From: a virus
Direction: 5' to 3' (one strand)
Virus record (IMG/VR): IMGVR_UViG_3300033571_007831
Coordinates: 1-32,001 of that record
Length of the DNA: 32,001 nucleotides
The notes beneath the pieces are model-generated. The model was not told the DNA's origin, did not search any database, and was given only the letters and a program-made list of their open reading frames with translations. A program made the position numbers and the translations under genes. Each line of letters begins with the position of its first letter. The first letter of the stretch is position 1. Shown in pieces: positions 23,214 through 30,129 of this stretch.

Positions 23214-24659
23214 ATGGCTATTTTCATTCCAGTAGACATAACGTCATATTATCGCCCAACATCTTTAAATATTGAGGATGAAATAAACGCACGAAGCACA
23301 GCGCGGTTTCAATTAGTGGATAAGTCAGGAGCGCTGAATATTACAGATGGAGCACCAATTGAGGTTTACGATTGGACCGGAAACTTAATATTCGGTGGTT
23401 ATACGATATTCCCTAGAAAAATAAACCCGATTGGAACTGATGTACTTTTTTATGATATTGATTGCGTAGATCAAAATTGTTTAGCTGATCGTTACTTGGT
23501 AGCGAATGCTTATCAATCACAAACCGCAGGTTATATTGTTCGATCACTTATGAATGAGTACCTTTCGAACGATGGAGTAACCGAAGGAACGATTCAAGAT
23601 GGTGTCGTTTTAGATACGGTCAAATTTGTTCGAAGCGGTAGCGTTACAGATGCAATCGATCAAATTGCTGAGATGGTTGGATTTACTTGGTTCATCGACT
23701 TTGACAAAAAGCTATATTTTGTCGAGCAATCAACAGCGACAGCACCAATAAATATTAACGACACAAGCGCTATTTTGAATGTGAACGTTAGACAAGATCG
23801 GTCAAAGTATCGAAATCGACAATATTTGCGCGGTGGTCAAACTCCAACAGATTCAGCAATAACAGGCGAATCACCTTCACCGAAACCCGATGGAGTAGCG
23901 CGGACGTTTACACTTCGATATCCAGTAGCAGAAAAGCCAAGAATTTATATTAATTCGGTGGAAGTTGCACAAAGTGATATAGGTGTGAACGGATTAGACG
24001 GAACAGTTACACCATTAAAATTCTATTTTAGTTATGGCAGTAACACGATTACGCAGGACACAACACAAACCGTTTTGAGCATTACGGACACGATTACAGT
24101 TGATTACATCGGCTTAATTCCGCTTTTAGTTGTGGTAGAGGATTCACTTGCAATCGAATCAAGAGCATTAATAGAGAATAATGCAGGGGTATATGAAGCA
24201 CTTGAAACGTTGCCGAACGTAAACGACAAGACGCAAGCATTAGATATTGCAAACGGTAAATTGCGAAAATTTACGAAGATTGAGAAAGAAGTAACATATG
24301 ATAGTTTTCAAAGTGGTTTATATGCAGGACAATTGCAGACAATAACACTTTCGAAATATGGCATATTGGCAGGTGAATTCTTAATTGATCGTGTGACGAT
24401 TCAAGATTTTGATGATAACGGACGATTTATTACAACGGTTCATGCGGTAGATGGAGAAGCCTTTGGAGGTTGGACAAGTTTTTTCAAGTCGCTTGCTAAA
24501 AAGGAAAGCGGATTAGTGATCGAAACAGAAGAAAGATTAGTCGTATTGAAAACATCATACGAAGGTGAAGCATGGACAGAGGCAAGTACACAAACAATTT
24601 TCGCTTGTTCCGTTCCCAATGTCGCACTATATCCATCAGCAAGCCTTTTTCCATGTTGA
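23214..24659 (+). CDS. Baseplate hub / tail-associated (Tal-like) protein
   Basis: A 481-residue protein with AGGAGGTG before the ATG. The N-terminal half (DITSYYRPTSLNIEDEIN, ARFQLVDKSG, EVYDWTGNLIFGGYT) matches the gp27-like hub domains of siphovirus Tal proteins. A mid-region (EMVGFTWFIDFDKKLYFVE) and a C-terminal TLSKYGILAGEFLIDRV segment complete the hub pattern. It lacks the long peptidase or lysozyme C-terminus of larger Tal proteins. It ends at a terminator. Confidence 0.82.
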   Translation: MAIFIPVDITSYYRPTSLNIEDEINARSTARFQLVDKSGALNITDGAPIEVYDWTGNLIFGGYTIFPRKINPIGTDVLFYDIDCVDQNCLADRYLVANAYQSQTAGYIVRSLMNEYLSNDGVTEGTIQDGVVLDTVKFVRSGSVTDAIDQIAEMVGFTWFIDFDKKLYFVEQSTATAPININDTSAILNVNVRQDRSKYRNRQYLRGGQTPTDSAITGESPSPKPDGVARTFTLRYPVAEKPRIYINSVEVAQSDIGVNGLDGTVTPLKFYFSYGSNTITQDTTQTVLSITDTITVDYIGLIPLLVVVEDSLAIESRALIENNAGVYEALETLPNVNDKTQALDIANGKLRKFTKIEKEVTYDSFQSGLYAGQLQTITLSKYGILAGEFLIDRVTIQDFDDNGRFITTVHAVDGEAFGGWTSFFKSLAKKESGLVIETEERLVVLKTSYEGEAWTEASTQTIFACSVPNVALYPSASLFPC

Positions 24660-24686
24660 CCGCTTCTGCGGTTTTTCTTTTATAAT
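24656..24686 (+). promoter_or_regulatory. Promoter embedding a terminator
   Basis: TTGACC (24656-24661) and TATAAT (24681-24686) are near-consensus with a 19-bp spacer. The spacer contains most of a terminator hairpin. This would restart transcription for the fibre and lysis genes right where the structural transcript ends. The spacing is 2 bp longer than ideal. Confidence 0.5.
24659..24676 (+). terminator. Rho-independent terminator after Tal-like gene
   Basis: ACCGC (24659-24663), loop TTCT, GCGGT (24668-24672), then a run of T interrupted by one C. The stem begins at the last base of the Tal-like stop codon. Confidence 0.85.
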
Positions 24687-24706
24687 GAATATTGTGAGGT
24701 GATTTT

Positions 24707-25168
24707 ATGAATGAACAAAGCGGATGGAATGGAACGTTTGACATTTTTATCAAGCAAGACGATCAATGGATTCACGATCAGACAATTAATAATATGGTGA
24801 CAGATGCAGGACTAAATTTATTACGTGATACGTTGCGCGGTACGATCACAGACGCACAGATTAAATATTTTGCAGTAGGTACATCATCGGCAAGTGTCCT
24901 TGCCACGCAGACACAACTTGGTGCAGAAATCTTTCGAAAGCCTGTCTATTCAAGAACAGCAGGCGCGACAGGAGTTTTGCAATCAATTGCAATTTTGACG
25001 GAAGCCGAAGCGGTAGCTAACATTCAAGAAATCGGAGTTTTCGCAGGGAGTACAGCGAGCGCAACGACAAATAGCGGAATCATGATTAGTCGAATTTTAT
25101 ACAGTCGCAACAAAACAAACCTTGAATCAATTCAAATTCAGCGTACAGACACAATCGCGAGAGGGTGA
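24707..25168 (+). CDS. Putative tail fibre / baseplate-associated protein (153 aa)
   Basis: GAGGTGAT precedes ATG 24707. The product looks like a small beta-rich structural protein: an N-terminal WNGTFDIFIKQDDQWI, a helix (DAGLNLLRDTLRG), and a strand-rich C-terminus (FAVGTSSASVL, LTEAEAVANIQEIGVFAG). Similar short proteins occur between baseplate and lysis genes of Bacillota phages, where they are assigned as fibre or tip subunits. The precise role is not recognised. Confidence 0.65.
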   Translation: MNEQSGWNGTFDIFIKQDDQWIHDQTINNMVTDAGLNLLRDTLRGTITDAQIKYFAVGTSSASVLATQTQLGAEIFRKPVYSRTAGATGVLQSIAILTEAEAVANIQEIGVFAGSTASATTNSGIMISRILYSRNKTNLESIQIQRTDTIARG

Positions 25169-25174
25169 TAATAA

Positions 25175-25618
25175 ATGCCTTATACACCGACAACATGGGT
25201 TAATGGTAGCGCACCTGCGTTATCAGCTACAAACTTAAATAACATCGAAACTGGTATTAGTAATAGTATTAATAAAGATGGTAGCGTTGCTATGACAAGT
25301 CAATTCGTGACAGTCGCAGGAAGTGCAACAACTCCATCAATTGCTCCGAGTGGAGACACCAATACAGGTATATTTTTTCCATCAGCCGATACAATTGCAT
25401 TTGTTGAAGGTGGTTCGGAAGTTATCCGAATCGCTTCAATTGGCACTTTCAATGTAAGTACAGCTGGTTCACAAACTACACCGATAATTGCTTACTTATC
25501 TGATACCGATACGGGTATTTATTGGTCGGCAAATAACAAATTAGCTATTACCGAAGGTGGCAGAGGTTTAACGTTTGATGAGTTTAAGATGTCATTATCA
25601 ATGGGAGCGATGATATAA
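25175..25618 (+). CDS. Tail fibre protein with internal repeat
   Basis: GAGGGTGAT precedes the ATG. The 147 residues open with YTPTTWVNGSAPALSATNLN, a common phage fibre N-terminal attachment motif. Two imperfect copies of about 32 residues follow (53-84 and 102-133), with pattern TPxIAxxxDTxTGIxxxxxxxxAxxEGG, typical of trimeric fibre shafts. Likely receptor binding or shaft. The stop overlaps the next start by one base. Confidence 0.75.
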   Translation: MPYTPTTWVNGSAPALSATNLNNIETGISNSINKDGSVAMTSQFVTVAGSATTPSIAPSGDTNTGIFFPSADTIAFVEGGSEVIRIASIGTFNVSTAGSQTTPIIAYLSDTDTGIYWSANNKLAITEGGRGLTFDEFKMSLSMGAMI

Positions 25619-25938
25619 TGCCAAGAATAGCGAAGCGATTAGCGCAGACAGCACTCAGCACCACAACTGCCGCGATATACACAACACCTGCAAGCACAAC
25701 CGCGCAGATAACAGAAATCTATATTGCCAACACTGGCACAACACAACGCACAATCAATTTTACGACAGGCGGTACATTCTCGACTAACTCCATTATTATC
25801 GGCTTAGCAGTAGGTGGTACTGCTTCGGTCATTTTGCAAGATACAAAAATTGTCGTTCCTGCTTCTGCTATTTTAGCAAGTCGCCAAGACACAGGTACAG
25901 ACATCATTGTTACAGTTTTTGGGATTGAGGAGACTTGA
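25618..25938 (+). CDS. Small beta-rich structural protein (106 aa)
   Basis: The start overlaps the previous stop (TAATG). The protein is a Thr/Ile/Ala-rich beta sandwich-like sequence (AQITEIYIANTGTTQRTINFT, GTASVILQDTKIVV). It resembles small phage tip or fibre-associated proteins. Hydrophobic character is moderate with no membrane helix. Not assigned to a named family. Confidence 0.6.
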   Translation: MPRIAKRLAQTALSTTTAAIYTTPASTTAQITEIYIANTGTTQRTINFTTGGTFSTNSIIIGLAVGGTASVILQDTKIVVPASAILASRQDTGTDIIVTVFGIEET

Positions 25939-25942
25939 TAAT

Positions 25943-26356
25943 ATGCCTATAACACAAATTCCATCAAATATAGTAATACCAAAACAGCCTAAAATTTATA
26001 CTTTTTTACAATCTACAGCAGGTACAGGTACTTGGTATACAGCTATTAGTGCAACTGGAATAAGGGGAATTTTAAGTAAATCAACAATGACAATAGACGG
26101 TGCAAGTTCATCTAATAGTGCAATCGAAATGAGAATAACTATTGATGGTGTTATAAATACAATTGGTGTTGTAGGAGGAAACAATTCTTCAACAGGTTTA
26201 AATCATAATGGTTATACTAGCAATACTTATGTTGCGTCAGATTCAATAGACTATTTTGCAAATGTTACATTTTTAAATTCAATTACCGTAGAATTCAGAC
26301 AAAGTACAGGCGTAACAAGACAACTAAACGGAACAATAATGTATTCAATTGAATGA
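25943..26356 (+). CDS. Putative tail tip structural protein (137 aa)
   Basis: ATG 25943 is 10 bases after GAGGAG; the longer in-frame form from 25907 lies inside the previous gene. The product is Thr/Ser/Asn-rich with beta character (IYTFLQSTAGTGTWYTAISA, SIDYFANVTFLNSITVEFRQ). It is probably a third small fibre or tip subunit, between fibre and lysis genes. No family is recognised. Confidence 0.6.
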   Translation: MPITQIPSNIVIPKQPKIYTFLQSTAGTGTWYTAISATGIRGILSKSTMTIDGASSSNSAIEMRITIDGVINTIGVVGGNNSSTGLNHNGYTSNTYVASDSIDYFANVTFLNSITVEFRQSTGVTRQLNGTIMYSIE

Positions 26357-26367
26357 GGTGAGTTAAA

Positions 26368-26511
26368 ATGACTTTGGAACAATTTGAAGCGCTTCAAACA
26401 AAAACGCTTGAAAGTGGTCAAGTGCTAGTTGAGATCGAACCAAATGTATGGGTTGATTATGAAACGTACAAGCCTAAACCATTTGCGGAGGTTGTGAACA
26501 ATGGCGAATGA
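26368..26511 (+). CDS. Hypothetical protein (47 aa)
   Basis: GAGGTGAG lies 5 bases before ATG 26368, and the ORF overlaps the XhlA-like gene by 11 bases. The acidic product (MTLEQFEALQTKTLES, then VLVEIEPNVWVDYETYKP) is soluble and not recognised. Small genes at this position are common in Bacillota phages, but the XkdX family signature is not visible. Confidence 0.7.
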   Translation: MTLEQFEALQTKTLESGQVLVEIEPNVWVDYETYKPKPFAEVVNNGE

Positions 26512-26686
26512 GGACGAAGTGCTACAACGATTGACGCGAGTTGAAACTAAACTAGATATAATGCTAAACGACACAAGCCGAGAGCGCAGGATAAATGAAC
26601 TAGAAGATAATCAGCGTTGGTTGTGGCGAGCGGTTTTTGGTACGTTTATTGCAGGTGCAATCAGTTATATTTTGAAAGTGATGTGA
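26501..26686 (+). CDS. XhlA-like lysis-associated membrane protein
   Basis: A 61-residue protein with an N-terminal coiled coil (EVLQRLTRVETKLDIML) and one C-terminal transmembrane helix (AVFGTFIAGAISYILKVM) after WLWR. This is the architecture of XhlA/haemolysin-like proteins that act with a holin in PBSX-type lysis. GGAGG is 9 bases upstream. It heads the lysis cassette. Confidence 0.85.
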   Translation: MANEDEVLQRLTRVETKLDIMLNDTSRERRINELEDNQRWLWRAVFGTFIAGAISYILKVM

Positions 26687-26691
26687 TAAAA

Positions 26692-27453
26692 TTGGCTTTC
26701 AAAATGAAATATCCTATCAAACAACAATTCTTAACTTCTCCAAGCAGTCGCAGAAGTGGATTGAAAGCCGATACTATTAAATTTTTAGTCGCGCATGATA
26801 CTGGCAACGAAGGAAGTACAGCTAGGGCAAACGTCAATTATTATGAGCGATCACGAAACGAAATGAGTGCAAGCGCACATCTGTTTGTGGACAACCTTGA
26901 AATTATCGAATGCATCCCTGCATTTAAGCAAGCTGAAAAAGCATGGCACGTTAGATATGACATGACACAAGACAACACACGTTACGGACGAGAAGCGAAT
27001 GACGCTAGTATTGGTATCGAGTTATGTTATGGTGGTGATGTAAACACACGAGAAGCATATAAACGCTACGTTTGGACATTGGCATATTTGTGTGAAGTGT
27101 ACGGACTTGAACCAAGTCATGACATTTGCGGTCATTTTGAACTAGACCCGAAGCGAAAAACAGACCCAGTTAATGCGCTGAAAACAATTAATAAAACTTT
27201 TGAGGATTTAATATTAGATGTTAGCTATGAATTAGAGATATGCAGGTTAGGAGATGAGCCGATCATGCAGGAGATCATCAAACGTATTGAAGCCTTAGAG
27301 GAAAAAAATAACATGGATGTTCCAAACTGGGCGAAGGTTGCAGTAGATAAAGCGATCAAACAGGGGTTGATCGATGGTGCTAACGGTGGCAATGGTCGAT
27401 CATTGGACGTTTATACGTTACTGGTCATCCTTGAACGAAAGAAGCTGATTTAA
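26692..27453 (+). CDS. Endolysin: N-acetylmuramoyl-L-alanine amidase
   Basis: Cleaves the amide bond between N-acetylmuramic acid and L-alanine of peptidoglycan. An Amidase_2 zinc fold spans about 1-165, with H35 (LVAHDTGN), H63 (SASAHLFV), H148 (CGHFELDPKRKTDP) and K156/D158. A helical linker (190-207) leads to a short C-terminal wall-binding module (MDVPNWAKVAVDKAIKQGLI, then RSLDVYTLLVILERK), which resembles an S-layer-homology-like repeat. The start is uncertain: TTG 26692 is used, while GTG 26683 and ATG 26704 are in frame. The frame open back to 26617 overlaps XhlA. There is no signal peptide, so it needs the holin. Confidence 0.9.
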   Translation: MAFKMKYPIKQQFLTSPSSRRSGLKADTIKFLVAHDTGNEGSTARANVNYYERSRNEMSASAHLFVDNLEIIECIPAFKQAEKAWHVRYDMTQDNTRYGREANDASIGIELCYGGDVNTREAYKRYVWTLAYLCEVYGLEPSHDICGHFELDPKRKTDPVNALKTINKTFEDLILDVSYELEICRLGDEPIMQEIIKRIEALEEKNNMDVPNWAKVAVDKAIKQGLIDGANGGNGRSLDVYTLLVILERKKLI

Positions 27454-27686
27454 TGATAGAAGAGAAAATCGCTTTATTAATTCCGATTCTTACAACTATG
27501 CTCCAAGTTATTAAAACAGCAGGTTTTAATGTGAAGTACATTCCACTTATGGCACTCCTATTTGGCTTTGTATGCGGTTTAATTTTGTATCAGACAGATT
27601 ACATCAACGCTTTCATTACAGGCGCTACAATCGGATTTTCAGCGATTGGAATTCATAGCGGAATAAAAAATACAATTGAGAAATGA
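27453..27686 (+). CDS. Holin
   Basis: A 77-residue membrane protein with two to three hydrophobic helices: KIALLIPILTTMLQVIKTAG, YIPLMALLFGFVCGLILY and AFITGATIGFSAIGIHSGI, ending in a short charged tail (KNTIEK). Size, topology and position resemble A118-type holins. It overlaps the endolysin stop by one base (TAATG), with the holin after the endolysin, the reverse of the commonest order. It would form the lesions that release the amidase. Confidence 0.85.
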   Translation: MIEEKIALLIPILTTMLQVIKTAGFNVKYIPLMALLFGFVCGLILYQTDYINAFITGATIGFSAIGIHSGIKNTIEK

Positions 27687-27708
27687 CCGTCAATTTTGGC
27701 GGTTTTTT
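27686..27708 (+). terminator. Terminator after lysis cassette
   Basis: ACCGTC (27686-27691) pairs with GGCGGT (27698-27703), one G-U pair, loop AATTTT, followed by six T. It begins at the last base of the holin stop and separates late from early-type genes. Confidence 0.88.
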
Positions 27709-27733
27709 CTATGTTAAAAATAAATATTAATAA

Positions 27734-27777
27734 AGTATAGTTATACTATTTACAAATGGGCATACTATCGTTATAAT
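27734..27777 (+). promoter_or_regulatory. Strong promoter with AGTATA operator
   Basis: TTTACA (27749-27754), a 17-bp spacer and TATAAT (27772-27777): five of six and six of six consensus bases. Immediately upstream is the inverted repeat AGTATA-GT-TATACT (27734-27747). ATACTAT occurs at 27743 and again at 27762, two turns apart and flanking the -35. It is the likely early promoter for the 27820-31767 operon, and the AGTATA half-site is shared with the palindrome at 268-281. Confidence 0.8.
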
Positions 27778-27819
27778 TGAGATATAGCAAGGAACAATAA
27801 ATAAATGGAGATGGTAATC

Positions 27820-28095
27820 ATGGCATATCGTACAAAAACAGTTTATATTGCAAGTTGGGGTAGAATCTCACCATGTCACAAAATTATTGCTGATGGGTTA
27901 ATGGAGCGACTTTATTTTTGGAAGTGCAAAGTAAATGAAATCGGAATCGTCAAAAAGTCTGAGTTAATTCGCGGTAACTTATACACGTTGGATGAATTAC
28001 AAAACGAAAAATCATTTTATGTCAATGTTGACATGGCGAAGCAAGCGGTGATCGATCATTATAAAATTGTCGATCAAGAGAAGGGAGCGCGATAA
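27820..28095 (+). CDS. Hypothetical early protein (91 aa)
   Basis: ATG 27820 is 9 bases after GGAG; upstream ATGs at 27805 and 27811 fall in that site. The sequence has mixed strand and helix (MAYRTKTVYIASWGRISPCH; SFYVNVDMAKQAVIDHYKIV), with two Cys and no clear motif. It is the first gene after the strong promoter, a position often held by host-takeover or anti-defence proteins in phages. That is only a positional inference. Confidence 0.65.
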   Translation: MAYRTKTVYIASWGRISPCHKIIADGLMERLYFWKCKVNEIGIVKKSELIRGNLYTLDELQNEKSFYVNVDMAKQAVIDHYKIVDQEKGAR

Positions 28096-28096
28096 C

Positions 28097-28342
28097 ATGA
28101 ATTACGAATCGGCTATTAAAAAAAGTATTGAATTCAAGAGAGGTTATATATATTCAAGACTTCAAAACATCGAATCATTTGAGAAAAAACACGATTTATT
28201 ATTAAGTGAACTAACTGCAATATTCACGATCAGAATGATTTTAATTGATGCAGGAAATGACGGTGAATTGTGGAAATTAATCAAGGAATGGGAGTTAGAA
28301 GTCAGACAAATGCAGGATGATTTATTCAAAAGTTTCATGTAA
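28097..28342 (+). CDS. Hypothetical helical protein (81 aa)
   Basis: The start is ATG 28097, one base after the previous stop, with GGGAG nearby; the longer frame from 28067 lies inside the previous gene. The product is helical and charged (MNYESAIKKSIEFKRGYIYS; LWKLIKEWELEVRQMQDDLF), consistent with a small coiled-coil protein. Not recognised. Confidence 0.6.
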   Translation: MNYESAIKKSIEFKRGYIYSRLQNIESFEKKHDLLLSELTAIFTIRMILIDAGNDGELWKLIKEWELEVRQMQDDLFKSFM

Positions 28343-28357
28343 AGAATATGTAAACTC

Positions 28358-28386
28358 TTTACTATCGAAGCGCAAAATGATAAAAT
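28358..28386 (+). promoter_or_regulatory. Extended -10 promoter before the regulator genes
   Basis: TTTACT (28358-28363), a 17-bp spacer and TAAAAT (28381-28386), preceded by TG (28378-28379). TACTATCG at 28360-28367 also occurs at 27763-27770 in the previous promoter, suggesting a shared regulator. Confidence 0.7.
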
Positions 28387-28410
28387 TAAACAAGGTAAGG
28401 AGGTAAATTA

Positions 28411-28509
28411 ATGGATAGCAAGCCGACTTTAAAAGAGAAATTAATGGCATTGTTTGCGGTATTTTTAATGTTATGCGGTGAAAGCATTGTCGAAATCATC
28501 AACAAATAG
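28411..28509 (+). CDS. 32-residue membrane peptide
   Basis: A perfect AAGGAGGT site precedes the ATG, and a promoter lies just upstream. The peptide has a charged N-terminus (MDSKPTLKEK) and one hydrophobic helix (LMALFAVFLMLCG). It is probably a small membrane protein; its position before an XRE regulator recalls small early or superinfection-type proteins, but function is unknown. Confidence 0.7.
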   Translation: MDSKPTLKEKLMALFAVFLMLCGESIVEIINK

Positions 28510-28520
28510 GAGGTTGCAAC

Positions 28521-28820
28521 GTGAGAAAAGAACTGATCGAGAAGCGTAAAAGTTTTGGTTACACACAAGAAGAAGTAGCTGAGAAAGCAGGGTTGACCAA
28601 GCAATATATTAGTTTTGTCGAGAATGGCAGACAACATCCAAGTTTGCGCGGTGCGATCAAGATTGCAAGTGTTTTGAACGTAGACATTGACCCAACTAAA
28701 AAAATTGCAGAAGCATTTAGCAATTTAGGTCGCATACCGGTAAAAGACATTTACCATGTCGCATCTGTATTCGGTATAGAATTCGATTCTAACGGACTTT
28801 TTAAGGAGGTCAACCAATGA
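28521..28820 (+). CDS. XRE-family (Cro/CI-like) transcription regulator
   Basis: GTG 28521 follows AGGAGGTTG. Residues 1-57 form a classic HTH_3 domain: KRKSFGYTQEEVAEKAGLTK, recognition helix QYISFVENGRQHPSL, and the GAIKIASVLNVD cap helix. The remaining 40 residues are a short C-terminal helical part with no protease domain, so it is Cro-like rather than a cleavable CI. It probably binds the AGTATA or TACTATCG elements at the promoters just upstream (inference). Confidence 0.88.
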   Translation: MRKELIEKRKSFGYTQEEVAEKAGLTKQYISFVENGRQHPSLRGAIKIASVLNVDIDPTKKIAEAFSNLGRIPVKDIYHVASVFGIEFDSNGLFKEVNQ

Positions 28821-29362
28821 CAACAGACAACAAAAAAGATGCGTTAAAAGATTATGTAGAAGTCAATCAGCGAGTTATAGAGTTTTGGGCTAAATATCCC
28901 AATGGTCGTATTCATACCGAAATCGTCAGTTGGCAAGATGGTGTAGTCATCATGAAAGCGGAAGGCTATCGAGATGTTGCGGATGCAATACCTTTTGCAG
29001 TCGGTCATGCGTATGAGCGTGAGAACTCAACTTTTATCAACAAGACAAGCGCACTCGAAAATTGCGAGACAAGTTGTGTCGGCAGAATGTTAGGCTTAGG
29101 AAATTTCAGCGCAAAAAAATCCATTGCAACAAAAGAAGAAGTTGCAAACGCAATTCATCAGCAGGAGGAAATGAAGAAGCAAGAGCGATCACCAAAAATA
29201 GACCCTGCAATTAAAGCAAAGTACAACATACTCAACGGTTCGCCAGATGGATTCGATGAATTCATGCAGAAGATGATTGGCAAAGGTTACACGAATCAAG
29301 CGATTGCGGAGTACTTAACCAAAAAAGTAGCGGAAAAAAAGGAGCAAAAAGCAGATGAATAA
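28817..29362 (+). CDS. Putative single-strand annealing-type recombination protein
   Basis: A 181-residue product overlapping the regulator stop. The central motif INKTSALENCETSCVGRMLG (74-93) is shared by a widespread phage family related to Erf/Rad52-like annealing proteins and usually encoded next to SSB, as here. The N-terminal half is beta-rich (GRIHTEIVSWQDGVVIMKAE). The C-terminal part is a charged helical tail with YLTKKVAEKKEQ. Annealing activity is inferred from the family motif and the SSB neighbour, and is not certain. Confidence 0.6.
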   Translation: MTTDNKKDALKDYVEVNQRVIEFWAKYPNGRIHTEIVSWQDGVVIMKAEGYRDVADAIPFAVGHAYERENSTFINKTSALENCETSCVGRMLGLGNFSAKKSIATKEEVANAIHQQEEMKKQERSPKIDPAIKAKYNILNGSPDGFDEFMQKMIGKGYTNQAIAEYLTKKVAEKKEQKADE

Positions 29363-29732
29363 GGTTATTATGATCGGTCGATTGGCAAGAGAATCAGAGT
29401 TACGATTCACAACAAATGGTACTGCGGTGGCTAACAACGCTATCGCAGTTGAAGATGGATTCGGAGACAAGAAAAAGACTTATTTTTTTAACACTACAAT
29501 CATGGGCAAGTTTGCTGAGACGTTCGCAGAATGGTCTTTTAAAGGTCAACAAGTAGCGATCGAAGGCAAGTTGCAACAAAGTGATTATACCAATAAAGAA
29601 GGGCAGAAGATAAATAAAATAGATATATTTGTGGAGCAGGTTAAGTTTTTGGAACGCAAACGCACACCCGAATTTGACGCACCGAAAGCATTGAATTTTG
29701 AAGTCGTTGAAAGTGACGATTTACCGTGGTAA
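29355..29732 (+). CDS. ssb: Single-stranded DNA-binding protein
   Basis: A 125-residue OB-fold protein beginning NKVIMIGRLARESELRFTTN, the standard SSB start, with AFAV-like strand ANNAIAVEDG and YFFNTTIMGKFAETFAEW. The C-terminal tip is SDDLPW (120-125), equivalent to the acidic DDDIPF tip that recruits host repair and replication partners. AAAGGAGC lies 10 bases upstream. It overlaps the annealing-type gene by 8 bases. Confidence 0.95.
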   Translation: MNKVIMIGRLARESELRFTTNGTAVANNAIAVEDGFGDKKKTYFFNTTIMGKFAETFAEWSFKGQQVAIEGKLQQSDYTNKEGQKINKIDIFVEQVKFLERKRTPEFDAPKALNFEVVESDDLPW

Positions 29733-30055
29733 AACTTCAAAGCGTGATCGATAAGATGCAAGTGCTAGAAGAACGATTCAACAAAGCGCAGAAAATCCTT
29801 TTCCAATACGCACAAGTCAAAGCAGAATCGGAGCGTGTATATCGAATGGAGTTAGCACAAGAGATATTGAGATTACGTGCAGAAGGTATGCAAGCGGTTT
29901 TAATTGCAGATGTAGCGCGTGGTAGTGTTGCGCAAGAAAAGTTTAATCGTGACTTTGCAGATGCCCAGTATCGAAGCGCTATTGAATCCATTGAATCCAT
30001 GCGCGTTCAGATGTCAGCGCTTCAATCGATTTTGCGCTACCAAGCTGAAATGTAA
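29726..30055 (+). CDS. Hypothetical coiled-coil protein (109 aa)
   Basis: GTG 29726 overlaps the SSB stop by 7 bases; alternative starts at GTG 29744 and ATG 29759 are in frame. The product is almost entirely helical (KMQVLEERFNKAQKILFQY; AIESIESMRVQMSALQSILR), with a short turn (GMQAVLIADVARGSV). Possibly an SSB-associated or nucleic-acid-binding accessory protein. No family is recognised. A strong hairpin follows. Confidence 0.6.
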   Translation: MVKLQSVIDKMQVLEERFNKAQKILFQYAQVKAESERVYRMELAQEILRLRAEGMQAVLIADVARGSVAQEKFNRDFADAQYRSAIESIESMRVQMSALQSILRYQAEM

Positions 30056-30057
30056 AA

Positions 30058-30084
30058 AGAGCGGATTGCACAAAGCACCGCTCT
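30058..30084 (+). terminator. Stem-loop, weak or non-canonical terminator
   Basis: AGAGCGG (30058-30064) pairs perfectly with CCGCTCT (30078-30084), and TGC/GCA can stack inside. There is no T-run immediately after (TAACACTCG), so it may be an RNA-processing or stability element between operon segments rather than a strong terminator. Confidence 0.5.
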
Positions 30085-30129
30085 AACACTCGTATTTTAA
30101 TCATATCAAATTATAAAGGTCGTGAAAAT

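Noticed and set aside
26617-26691. Extension of the endolysin (possible signal peptide)
   Set aside because: The hydrophobic-looking stretch is a frame shadow of the XhlA transmembrane helix; no ribosome site precedes it.
28521-28820. Lysogeny repressor implying a prophage
   Set aside because: The protein has a helix-turn-helix only, without a CI-type C-terminal domain, and there is no integrase, excisionase or divergent promoter pair. Temperate lifestyle is not supported by this window.
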